Source: an uncultured Treponema sp.
Lineage (GTDB): Bacteria; Spirochaetota; Spirochaetia; Treponematales; Treponemataceae
NCBI GenBank assembly: GCA_934699065.1
Contig: CAKUWD010000033.1
Location: 1 to 18,973 of the forward strand
DNA length: 18,973 bases
Reading direction: 5' to 3'
Below are positions 7,158 through 14,176 of this stretch, in pieces. A program made the position numbers and the translations under genes. Under the pieces are notes generated by a model. It made no database searches, was not told the origin of the DNA, and saw only the letters and a list, made by a program, of their open reading frames with translations. Position 1 is the first letter of the stretch. Every line of letters begins with the position of its first letter.

Positions 7158-8566
7158 TGAATAAAAAATATGATTTTTGTCTGACTCCTGCTTATTGCAT
7201 TTATAACGGAGTTGCAGTTCTGGAGCAGAAAGGTGCCTGTATAAGGTTTTTGATTACGGATGCGGGTAACGAAGTTTTGCGTGGAAGACTTTCGCGGGCA
7301 TTTGAGCGTTATGTGGATGGTGTGAGAAAAATCGCGGAATGTCCGGATTCTTTTAGAAATCTTATAAAAATCGATTTTGAAAAAGGAAGCAGGGAAAAAC
7401 TTAAAAAATGTGTATCTCAGCTTTATCGTGCTGAAACAGGAGTTGTTGCAGCAGAGGAGTCTGAGGAGGTTTTAAAAACTCAGCGCGAGGCTGCTGCAGT
7501 TTTACTTTTGGACAGCATATTAAATGAGGCTAGAACACGAGGTGCAACTGATATTCATATTGAACGTAACTGTGTGAGACTCAGGATAAACGGACGGCTG
7601 GAAGAGCTTCTGATTCTTCAGAATGAAAAGAGTATTGAGTTGGTGCAGAGAATAAAACTGCTTGCCGGACTGAATGTTATTGAGAAAAGACGATGTCAGG
7701 ATGGCCATTTTGTATATGGAAATAAAAATCCATTTTTTCTACGTGTTTCTACAATGGCTATTATTGGAGAAAAGTTTTTTGGTGAAGAGTCTCTTGTAAT
7801 GAGGCTGCTTGATACTTCGAGAATTCCGCTTTGTATTGAGGAACTTGGTTTTAACGTAAATCAGATAGAAGTTCTTTGTGGTAATGAGGGGTTGGTTTCT
7901 CTTTCGAGTGGGCTTGTTCTTGTGTGTGGTCCTACGGGGTCTGGAAAATCAACCACAGTTGCATCTTTACTTGTGGAAATTAAAAAAGCAGCGGATGGTT
8001 CTTTGAAGATTATAAGTCTTGAAGATCCTCCAGAGTATGTGATACCCGGAGTTACTCAGATAAAGGTTGATGAAAGAAATGGTTTTTCGGATGCCCTGAA
8101 TCACATTTTTAGACAAGACCCGGATGTAATTATGATTGGCGAGATTCGTGATGAAGAAAGTGCCGCAGCAGCCTTGAGGGCATCTCTTACAGGTCATCTT
8201 GTTTTTGCAACTCTTCATGCGGGCTGTGCTTCGGAGACCGTTTTCAGACTGGAAAATCTTGGCGTGGAGAGAAGGCTTTTGTGTCAGATTCTGAGGGGTG
8301 TGATTTGCCAGGAATTGAATGAACTTGGCGGCCGGATGAAGCTTTATGCGGATATTGCTCTTCCCAAGGAGAAGTTTAGCAGAGAGGCTGCTGTGGCTGA
8401 TTCTGAGGATATTCTTGAAGGTCTTTTTGAGCATTTTACAAATTATGAGGAAGTTCTTCGAGAGTCTCTGAAGGTGATGAAGGGGAATCAAAAAAACAGG
8501 CGGCGGAAGTTCCCGCTTTATGGAAGGAGGCAGGAGAATGCTGGAATTCACAAAGGCGTTGTATGA
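7157..8566 (+). CDS. gspE: Type II secretion ATPase GspE
   Basis: A 469-residue hexameric cytoplasmic ATPase that powers pseudopilus assembly. Motifs in order: the N2-domain sequence GATDIHIERNCVRLRINGR, Walker A GPTGSGKST starting at G258, the Asp box (IISLEDPPEYVIPG), Walker B VIMIGEIRDEESAAAALRAS starting at V324, and the His box LTGHLVFATLHAG. The usual GspE tetracysteine zinc module between the His box and C-terminal helices is absent: the chain passes directly from RGVICQEL to GGRMKLYADI. The N-terminal domain that contacts GspL is also short. It starts one base before the end of gspD's stop codon, and its last 29 nt overlap gspF, indicating tight translational coupling. Confidence 0.93.
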   Translation: MNKKYDFCLTPAYCIYNGVAVLEQKGACIRFLITDAGNEVLRGRLSRAFERYVDGVRKIAECPDSFRNLIKIDFEKGSREKLKKCVSQLYRAETGVVAAEESEEVLKTQREAAAVLLLDSILNEARTRGATDIHIERNCVRLRINGRLEELLILQNEKSIELVQRIKLLAGLNVIEKRRCQDGHFVYGNKNPFFLRVSTMAIIGEKFFGEESLVMRLLDTSRIPLCIEELGFNVNQIEVLCGNEGLVSLSSGLVLVCGPTGSGKSTTVASLLVEIKKAADGSLKIISLEDPPEYVIPGVTQIKVDERNGFSDALNHIFRQDPDVIMIGEIRDEESAAAALRASLTGHLVFATLHAGCASETVFRLENLGVERRLLCQILRGVICQELNELGGRMKLYADIALPKEKFSREAAVADSEDILEGLFEHFTNYEEVLRESLKVMKGNQKNRRRKFPLYGRRQENAGIHKGVV

Positions 8567-9434
8567 GCTTTTTGTAAGACAGGGGCTGGGGCTTTCGCAA
8601 AGCATTCTTGTTATGAGTAGAAAGCCGAAGAGGGATGGTGTGAGCCGGGCAGCAATGGCGATTTTTTCGGCACTGGAAAAGGGAAATTTTTTTTCAAATG
8701 CGCTCAGGACTTGCGGTTTTATTAATTTTGATGATGTTTATATTTCGTTTATTCAGCTGGCGGAAAAAAACGGGGATTTGAAATCGGCTGTTACCTATCT
8801 GAAAGAAAAGCTTGAACGAGAGGCTGCTGATAAGAGAAGGCTGGTCGGAGCAACTGTTTATCCGGGCTTTGTAATTCTGCTTTCTGTAGGAGCTTGCATT
8901 TTTATAGGGCTTTATACAAAGACTGCTGATTTTGTTCTGCTTGTTAAATATGTTTTGGCTCTGATTTTTGTTTGTGGTGGAGTTTTTCTTTTAATTGTAA
9001 AAATGCTCGCTGGCGACAGACTTTCGGAAGCTTTTCTTGCTGTTGATTTTCTTTTGCGGAATGGAATTGAGCTTTCAGAAGCGGTTGGGTGCGCGGTTCA
9101 GGTTGCAGGGCCTTCTTGCAAAATAGGAAACCTTTTTGAAAGTGCAAGAATAAAGCTTTCTTATGGAATGGACCTGACAACGGCTTTTTCGTGTGCTTCG
9201 GGGTCTGTTTTTGATTCAAAACTTAAAGAAGCCTTTTATTTTGCAGATTTGGGCGGCAGCAAAGACGATTTATTTGGAAGAATTGCTGCATATCTTGTTT
9301 CGGAAAAAGATAAACGAAGAACTTTATGTATGTCGCTTATTGAGCCTGTTTTTATTGCGATTACCGGAATCTTTTTGCTGATGCTTTTGATGACTTTTTT
9401 TATGCCGCTCATCAATGATATCGGCTGGATGTGA
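8538..9434 (+). CDS. gspF: Type II secretion inner-membrane platform protein GspF (short form)
   Basis: A 298-residue polytopic membrane protein. The ATG at 8538 is chosen over an in-frame ATG at 8520 because AAGGAGG (8524-8530) sits 7 nt before it. Two T2SSF-type helical domains are seen (about 1-104, containing FIQLAEKNGDLKSAVTYL, and about 163-262, containing EAFYFADLGGSKDDLFGRIA), with membrane segments at about 106-125, 133-155 and 268-290. This matches the three-helix topology of GspF/PilC, but the protein is about 100 residues shorter than typical members (about 400), mainly at the N-terminus. GspF transmits GspE motion to pseudopilin assembly. It overlaps gspE and precedes gspG by 28 nt. 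Confidence 0.88.
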   Translation: MLEFTKALYELFVRQGLGLSQSILVMSRKPKRDGVSRAAMAIFSALEKGNFFSNALRTCGFINFDDVYISFIQLAEKNGDLKSAVTYLKEKLEREAADKRRLVGATVYPGFVILLSVGACIFIGLYTKTADFVLLVKYVLALIFVCGGVFLLIVKMLAGDRLSEAFLAVDFLLRNGIELSEAVGCAVQVAGPSCKIGNLFESARIKLSYGMDLTTAFSCASGSVFDSKLKEAFYFADLGGSKDDLFGRIAAYLVSEKDKRRTLCMSLIEPVFIAITGIFLLMLLMTFFMPLINDIGWM

Positions 9435-9462
9435 AAAAAATATGGGAAATGAGGAGGAATAA

Positions 9463-9960
9463 ATGAAAAGAAAAAACTTTTACAGGAGGTTTTGTCATGC
9501 TTTTAAAAAAATTGGAAAAAGGGAAGCCGGTTTTACTTATGTCGAAACCGTTGCAGTCATCGCAATCGGTGCGGTTCTCACAGCGGGAAGCGTTTTCTCT
9601 GCAACAAGGCTTATTTCCGCAGCAAAAAAAACAGCTGCGAAAAATCAGATTGAACAGTACTGTAGTGCACTGCAGATCTACTTCATTGACTGCGGAAGAT
9701 TTCCAACGACAGAGCAGGGGCTTTCTGCCTTATGGCAAAAACCAGTTTTCTATCCGGTACCAGAAAACTGGAATGGACCATACCTTGACCGTGAACCAGG
9801 CCATGATCCGTGGGGAACCGATTTTAAGTATCTCAGCTCTGAAAGTTCCGTTATGCCGTCAGAGGTACCTGAGGGTCTGCCCTTTATTCTTGTCTCATAC
9901 GGGGCCGACTGCAAAGAAGGAGGAAAAGGAGAAGCGGATGATATTTGTTCATGGAAATAA
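9463..9960 (+). CDS. gspG: Major pseudopilin GspG
   Basis: A 165-residue prepilin-like protein with GAGGAGG (9451-9457) 5 nt before the ATG. A basic 23-residue leader ends at G23, followed by the mature N-terminus FTYVE with the conserved Glu at +5 and a hydrophobic helix (TVAVIAIGAVLTAGSVF). The globular part shows GspG hallmarks: GRFPTTEQGLSALWQKP, NGPYLDREPGHDPWGTDFKY, and the C-terminal calcium-loop region YGADCKEGGKGEADDICSW. In the family this protein polymerises into the periplasmic pseudopilus that pushes cargo through GspD. A prepilin peptidase (GspO/PilD) is required but none is in this window. The 3' end overlaps the next small gene by 23 nt. Confidence 0.92.
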   Translation: MKRKNFYRRFCHAFKKIGKREAGFTYVETVAVIAIGAVLTAGSVFSATRLISAAKKTAAKNQIEQYCSALQIYFIDCGRFPTTEQGLSALWQKPVFYPVPENWNGPYLDREPGHDPWGTDFKYLSSESSVMPSEVPEGLPFILVSYGADCKEGGKGEADDICSWK

Positions 9961-10165
9961 AGCTGTGCTTGCAGGAGTTATAGCCTGCTGTACATCCTTA
10001 GCTCTGGTGCTTGGTTCAATAGCCTCTGAGCGTCGTATGAAATTCAGATTATGCGAAAAAGAAACTTCTGTTGTAGCTACAGAATTTGAAAATAAAAATA
10101 GAATGGAGATTTCGAAAAATAATAATCTGGATTTTGATTGGAGGTATTCAGGTACTGAAAAATGA
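9938..10165 (+). CDS. Small single-pass membrane protein in the minor-pseudopilin position
   Basis: A 75-residue protein starting at ATG 9938 with GGAG (9928-9931) 6 nt upstream. The same frame is open further upstream inside gspG, but that part is an out-of-frame shadow. There is one hydrophobic segment (about residues 9-28, AVLAGVIACCTSLALVLGSI) followed by a charged, Asn-rich tail. Minor pseudopilin genes (gspH/I/J) normally sit right here, yet no Gly-Phe prepilin cleavage motif or Glu+5 is seen. I do not recognise the family. It overlaps gspG by 23 nt and the next gene by 4 nt (ATGA), so it is part of the same translated train. A reduced pseudopilin or an assembly-platform accessory is a guess from position. 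Confidence 0.65.
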   Translation: MIFVHGNKAVLAGVIACCTSLALVLGSIASERRMKFRLCEKETSVVATEFENKNRMEISKNNNLDFDWRYSGTEK

Positions 10166-10548
10166 GATTAACTGATGTAGCCGTTTTAATTTTGATAACA
10201 GGTCTTTTTTGTCCGCTTTATTCAAATCAGTTAAAAGTTATAAATCAGTTGGATAGAAAAATTCATCAAAGCATTCAGAAACGTGATTCTATCAGATTTA
10301 TATCTTCAAGCTTTCGAAATGCCTGTGAGGGGAAAGGTTTTTCTAGTCTTGATGAATGGGAATCTGTTTGTCGTGAAATGTGGATGCTGGATTTTATCGG
10401 GTGGGAAAAACTGGAAGATGCTGGGTGTGATTTATATCTTGGAAAATGGAAAGGCCCCTGGGGTAATGGAGAAGTTTATTGCAGGAAAGAAAACTGTATA
10501 AAGGAGAGGAATAATAATGCAGAAAACAAATGTTTTAAGAAAAAATGA
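10162..10548 (+). CDS. Small membrane-anchored protein, possible leaderless minor pseudopilin
   Basis: A 128-residue protein whose ATG overlaps the previous stop codon (ATGA). The N-terminus MRLTDVAVLILITGLF looks like a mature pseudopilin N-terminus, with an acidic residue at position 5 and a hydrophobic helix, but without the basic leader and glycine. The rest is polar and contains DEWESVCREMWMLDFIGWEKL and a Cys-containing tail (CDLYLGKWKGPW, VYCRKENC) that could form disulfides in the periplasm. It lies where gspI, gspJ or gspK would be expected. The resemblance is suggestive only, and an ordinary signal anchor is the alternative. It overlaps the next gene by 32 nt. Confidence 0.6.
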   Translation: MRLTDVAVLILITGLFCPLYSNQLKVINQLDRKIHQSIQKRDSIRFISSSFRNACEGKGFSSLDEWESVCREMWMLDFIGWEKLEDAGCDLYLGKWKGPWGNGEVYCRKENCIKERNNNAENKCFKKK

Positions 10549-11770
10549 TTTTGAAAAATATGAGGTTTTACTGCCGTTTTCTGCAGCTTTAGGAAAACGT
10601 AGAAAACAATATCTTTACTCTGAACTTGAGAAAATGCATCCCTGTTTTTCAGATGAGTTTAGTTTTGATGCGGCCGTGCGAAAAATTGGAAAAAAAGGAA
10701 TCTCTGCTGATGTGCTTGTGATGAGTAAAAGGAAACTTGCCGAGTACGAAGGAAAAAGAAAGCTTTCCGGAACAGGATTTTTTGTAGAAAAACTGAAGCA
10801 TAGATTTTTTGTAAATTCAAGGTTTCGGTTGACTGGACTTGGTGTAATTACATGTGTATTGATTGGTCTTACAGGTCTGTCATGTGGAAAAGTCTTTGCG
10901 GGAATAGAAAGCAAGGTGAGTTTGACGGATGAGTTTTCAACGTCTGAAAATATACCTGTATCAGCACCAGAAATTTCCGCAGCAGCAGATTCTTCTGTAT
11001 GTTATTTGTTTTTTGACGTTTTGAAAGAGTCTGATGGAAAGATAAGTTTTTTCGAATGGAAACTGGATGGGTTTACAGAAAAATTGTCTGCTACGCTTCG
11101 TGGAATTTATCCGGAAGATTTAACAGCTTTGAAAGATTTTACAGCTCGAACTCAAACAGAAGAATTTGTTTCTTATGAAAACGGACTTCCTCTCATGAAG
11201 GTTTTTTATTCACAAAAACTTTCTTCTTTTAAGAGAAATGAAGAAAAAAGTTCGAATGACATATTAACTGATAAGAATTTAGAAAATGCAGATTTTAATA
11301 AAAATTTAAGAAAAACAATTTTGTTAAATAATGCTGTTTTGACTGAAGAAAAGGCACCGCCTTATCATATTAAATTTACCTGTAGTTTTGATACTGAAAA
11401 CAAAAAGTTATTCAAAGAAATTGCGGACATAATCACTTTGGAGAAAAGAAAGATTATTGAAGTAACTGTTGATTGTTCTGGGGATGGTAAAACTTGTGTT
11501 GGAATTACAATTGAACCTGAACAGCAGAAAATAATTGCAGGTTTTGATCTGAGTCTGCTTTATGAAAATCTGAATTTCTTTGAAATAAAAAATAATAAGA
11601 AAACTCCTGACAGAAGCACTGCCGTAAAAGAGAAATCTTCTGATTCAATGCAAGTTCAAAATAAACTCAATAGAAAAATCGGAGAAATTAAGTCTGCAGA
11701 TAATACAATAATAGTTTTTTACAAAAATGAGAAGGGCAAAATAGAACGCCTTGTTCAAAAAAATCAGTAA
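10517..11770 (+). CDS. Bitopic membrane protein in the GspL/GspM position
   Basis: A 417-residue protein with AAGGAGAGG (10501-10509) 7 nt before its ATG. About 104 N-terminal residues, basic and without a signal peptide (YEVLLPFSAALGKRRKQYLY, VVRKIGKK-like segments), are followed by one membrane helix (about 105-127, TGLGVITCVLIGLTGLSCG) and a long Lys/Glu/Ser-rich domain that should be periplasmic. This cytoplasmic-TM-periplasmic layout and its location after the pseudopilin genes match GspL, the adaptor that links GspE to the platform, or a GspL/GspM merger. I cannot point to a family motif, so the role is inferred from topology and gene order. The C-terminal domain could be mostly beta strand around FTCSFDTENKKL and IIVFYKNEKGKI. 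Confidence 0.6.
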   Translation: MQKTNVLRKNDFEKYEVLLPFSAALGKRRKQYLYSELEKMHPCFSDEFSFDAAVRKIGKKGISADVLVMSKRKLAEYEGKRKLSGTGFFVEKLKHRFFVNSRFRLTGLGVITCVLIGLTGLSCGKVFAGIESKVSLTDEFSTSENIPVSAPEISAAADSSVCYLFFDVLKESDGKISFFEWKLDGFTEKLSATLRGIYPEDLTALKDFTARTQTEEFVSYENGLPLMKVFYSQKLSSFKRNEEKSSNDILTDKNLENADFNKNLRKTILLNNAVLTEEKAPPYHIKFTCSFDTENKKLFKEIADIITLEKRKIIEVTVDCSGDGKTCVGITIEPEQQKIIAGFDLSLLYENLNFFEIKNNKKTPDRSTAVKEKSSDSMQVQNKLNRKIGEIKSADNTIIVFYKNEKGKIERLVQKNQ

Positions 11771-11785
11771 AAGGAGGTTTGATAT

Positions 11786-12361
11786 ATGGAATGTAGAAAA
11801 ATTGTCTGTCGGTTCTGTTTATTATTTTTCTTTTTTTGTTTGATTTCATCCTGTGCTACAAAACCAAAATTTTCAGGTAATGCAGATTTGTGTGGGCTTG
11901 TAGTTGATGAAAATAACAGACCTGTGAAAGGTTTTATTATTCATGCTTTTTGTGGATTTTCGGGTTTGAAATCGGCTGTTACAAATGAAAATGGAATATT
12001 TGTTATTGAAAATGTTCCGTCTGGAAAAATTATCATTTCGGGTGAGAAGAAAAACTATTCAAAACTTTCTGATGTAAATTATCAATTTATTAACAGAGGG
12101 GATATTTTCTGCTGCCAGGTTAAATCAGTAAAAGCTGTGATAGACCTTGTCGATGAACTTATTCTTCGTGATGAGATCCAGACCGCCTGTAAGCTTTTGG
12201 ACAGTGTAAGCTGCGTAAAAAAATCTGCAGAGTGGGGGCTTGTTCAAAGTTATAAATTTTTTCTGGCGGATTCAAAAAACAAAAAAACTGAAATTCTTTC
12301 TTCATTAAAAGAAAGTTCCTTTTGTGAATATGTGAAAAATCTGGAGGTATTTATAAAATGA
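11786..12361 (+). CDS. Lipoprotein with a carboxypeptidase-regulatory-like domain
   Basis: A 191-residue protein with AAGGAGG (11771-11777) 8 nt before the ATG. A basic, Phe-rich signal ends in LISSC, giving a lipidated Cys at position 23. Residues about 33-95 form a CarboxypepD_reg-like beta-sandwich: LCGLVVDENNRPVKGFIIHAF, then TNENGIFVIENVPSGKIIISG, a pattern common in surface and secretion-associated lipoproteins. The remainder looks alpha-helical (VIDLVDELILRDEIQTACKLLD). The specific role is unknown. It ends in an ATGA overlap with the next lipoprotein gene. Its place between secretion machinery and putative cargo suggests an envelope accessory, for instance a pilotin-like or cargo-anchoring part, but this is inference. 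Confidence 0.75.
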   Translation: MECRKIVCRFCLLFFFFCLISSCATKPKFSGNADLCGLVVDENNRPVKGFIIHAFCGFSGLKSAVTNENGIFVIENVPSGKIIISGEKKNYSKLSDVNYQFINRGDIFCCQVKSVKAVIDLVDELILRDEIQTACKLLDSVSCVKKSAEWGLVQSYKFFLADSKNKKTEILSSLKESSFCEYVKNLEVFIK

Positions 12362-12810
12362 AAAAAAACTTTTTAACTTTATCATTATTTTGTTTTGTGA
12401 TTTTTTGTACAACGGCTTTTACTGCTTGTAAAAATTTTTCAATAGAATCTCTTCCTTATCTTGTAGCAGGAGAATTTGTTATGGAAGCTGATTCTGACAA
12501 CTATTCTGTTTGTGGACTTAATTTTCAGTTTTATAACCAGTCGGTTAAACAAGTAAAAGAAATATCAGTTGCCTTTTTTTTGTTTGATAAGGATGGAGAA
12601 CCGGCTCGCGAATGCAGCAACAGAATAAACTTAGAAATTGAAAGCAAAATCGAAGCCGGCGATTCCTTAAAAAAATGTATCAGTCTTGACCGCTTTATGA
12701 ATCAGTTTCCGGAAGAAGCATTATATGTAGATTACTTATATGTGAGCAGAATTGAATATGAAGATGGCTCCCTCTGGGAAGATCCTTTTGGGCTTACTGC
12801 ATTCAAGTGA
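12358..12810 (+). CDS. Small putative lipoprotein of unknown function
   Basis: A 150-residue protein overlapping the previous gene by 4 nt. The signal peptide (MKKNFLTLSLFCFVIF) ends in AFTAC, giving a likely lipidated Cys at position 24. The mature part looks like a compact beta-sandwich with alternating hydrophobic strands (LNFQFYNQSVKQVKEISVAFFLFD, VDYLYVSRIEYEDGSLWEDP), resembling FxLYD-like domains that carry a conserved residual-strand Tyr/Trp motif, although I cannot confirm the family. The stop TGA forms part of the ribosome site of the protease gene that follows 7 nt later. Confidence 0.65.
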   Translation: MKKNFLTLSLFCFVIFCTTAFTACKNFSIESLPYLVAGEFVMEADSDNYSVCGLNFQFYNQSVKQVKEISVAFFLFDKDGEPARECSNRINLEIESKIEAGDSLKKCISLDRFMNQFPEEALYVDYLYVSRIEYEDGSLWEDPFGLTAFK

Positions 12811-12817
12811 GGTGTAT

Positions 12818-14152
12818 ATGAGGGTAAAGAAATCAAAAACAGCCTTTATTCTTTTTGCTTCTTTTTTTATTTTTTCTGCCTGTGATTTTAATAATTTAAA
12901 AGAACGGATTGTGATTACAGAAGAGAATAATGAGCTGCCTGAAACTGAAGTTGAAACTGAAACCGAGCTTCCTTTGGAAAATGAGTCAAAACCAAAAAAA
13001 CTTCTTCTTCTTGTGTATATGGCAGCTGATAATGATCTGGAGAGTTTTGCAATTCAAAATCTTAAACAGATGGAGCACGCTGTATTTAGAGATATGGAAT
13101 TGCTTGTGCTTCTGGATAGAGCAGAAGGTTATGATGAAACAAATGGTAACTGGACGGATACGAGACTGTTTGAGGTGTGTCATGATGATTCGGATAGCAG
13201 CCTGATTGTTTCAAAAAGACTTTCCTGTTCTGCGCTTGGACTGGGGGCGGATTGTGAGACGGAGTTAGATTTAGGAAACTATACGGTTCTTAAAAATTTT
13301 ATTAATTTCGGGAAAACTTGGTGTGAGGCGGAGCAGTATGCTTTGATAATCTGGGGACATGGAACAGGATGGCGGGCTGTTGCAATTGATGACCGTACCA
13401 GCACTTTTATAAGCGTAAAAGATTTAGGGCTTGCTCTAAAAGATCAGGGATTAAGTGTTATCGGTTTTGATACCTGTTTTGGAGGTGTTATAGAAAATCT
13501 TTTTGAGATAAAGGATTCTTCTCAATATATAGTTGCCAGTCCAGGTATTACGCCTTCGGGAGGCTGGGATTATAAAAAATTACTTGAAACAATATCTGAA
13601 AGTAATTTTTCTACAGAATCTTTAGCAAATGCGATGGCAGAGAGTTCCAGCGCTCTGATTTCTGTATTCACAAATTCAAAGCTTTCTGATGTTATGACAG
13701 CTTTTGAAGATTTTTCTGAAAAGCTTTCTGCCTGCATCTATGATAATTCTTCCAGACAAAATATATTTACAACTCTATTCGGTTTGCAATCCTACAATTA
13801 TTCAAAATATCCCTGCGATATGTATCTGGATTTAGCTGGAATGGCAGATTATTTCATTAATGATTCTGGTAATTCTCAGGTAAGTCTAACAGTTAAAACA
13901 TGTGCGGAAAAATTGAAAATGGCAGTGAATGAAGCTGTAAATACCAGCAATTCCGCTGATGGAAGAATCGGTGTGCATTTTATTCCTATGACAGGTCCTA
14001 GAACGGCTGCGAGCAGTCATTCTTCTGATTATATAAAAGATTCAGACAATTCAAATCAATGTTCATTTATTCAGAATAGCGAGTTCTGGGTACCAACTAA
14101 AAAAGGTGATTCAGAGAGTTTGCTGGATAAATTATTTTATGCGTTTTTTTAG
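12818..14152 (+). CDS. Clostripain-family (C11) cysteine protease, lipoprotein
   Basis: A 444-residue protein. The ATG at 12818 is preferred over an in-frame ATG at 12752 because it has GAGG (12809-12812) 5 nt upstream and yields a clean lipoprotein signal ending in FSAC (Cys22). An acidic linker (ELPETEVETETELPLE) leads to the peptidase domain: LLLLVYMAADNDLES, then the catalytic His181 in IIWGHGTGW and Cys220 in GFDTCFGG, followed by VASPGITPSGGWDY. These are the His/Cys dyad motifs of clan CD, family C11. Family members usually cleave after Arg or Lys and mature by self-cleavage. It lies 24 nt before the RHS gene, and processing or release of that protein is a reasonable hypothesis. The enzyme would be anchored in the envelope. 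Confidence 0.88.
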   Translation: MRVKKSKTAFILFASFFIFSACDFNNLKERIVITEENNELPETEVETETELPLENESKPKKLLLLVYMAADNDLESFAIQNLKQMEHAVFRDMELLVLLDRAEGYDETNGNWTDTRLFEVCHDDSDSSLIVSKRLSCSALGLGADCETELDLGNYTVLKNFINFGKTWCEAEQYALIIWGHGTGWRAVAIDDRTSTFISVKDLGLALKDQGLSVIGFDTCFGGVIENLFEIKDSSQYIVASPGITPSGGWDYKKLLETISESNFSTESLANAMAESSSALISVFTNSKLSDVMTAFEDFSEKLSACIYDNSSRQNIFTTLFGLQSYNYSKYPCDMYLDLAGMADYFINDSGNSQVSLTVKTCAEKLKMAVNEAVNTSNSADGRIGVHFIPMTGPRTAASSHSSDYIKDSDNSNQCSFIQNSEFWVPTKKGDSESLLDKLFYAFF

Positions 14153-14176
14153 CATCATAAAAATGAGGAGGAATTT

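Noticed and set aside
8687..8696. Run of eight T in gspF as a possible phase-variation tract
   Set aside because: Short T/A runs are frequent in this AT-rich DNA and the frame is intact; there is no further sign of a switch.
9497..9937. Long open frame overlapping most of gspG in another frame
   Set aside because: It is a shadow of gspG; only the part from ATG 9938 has its own ribosome site and extends past gspG.
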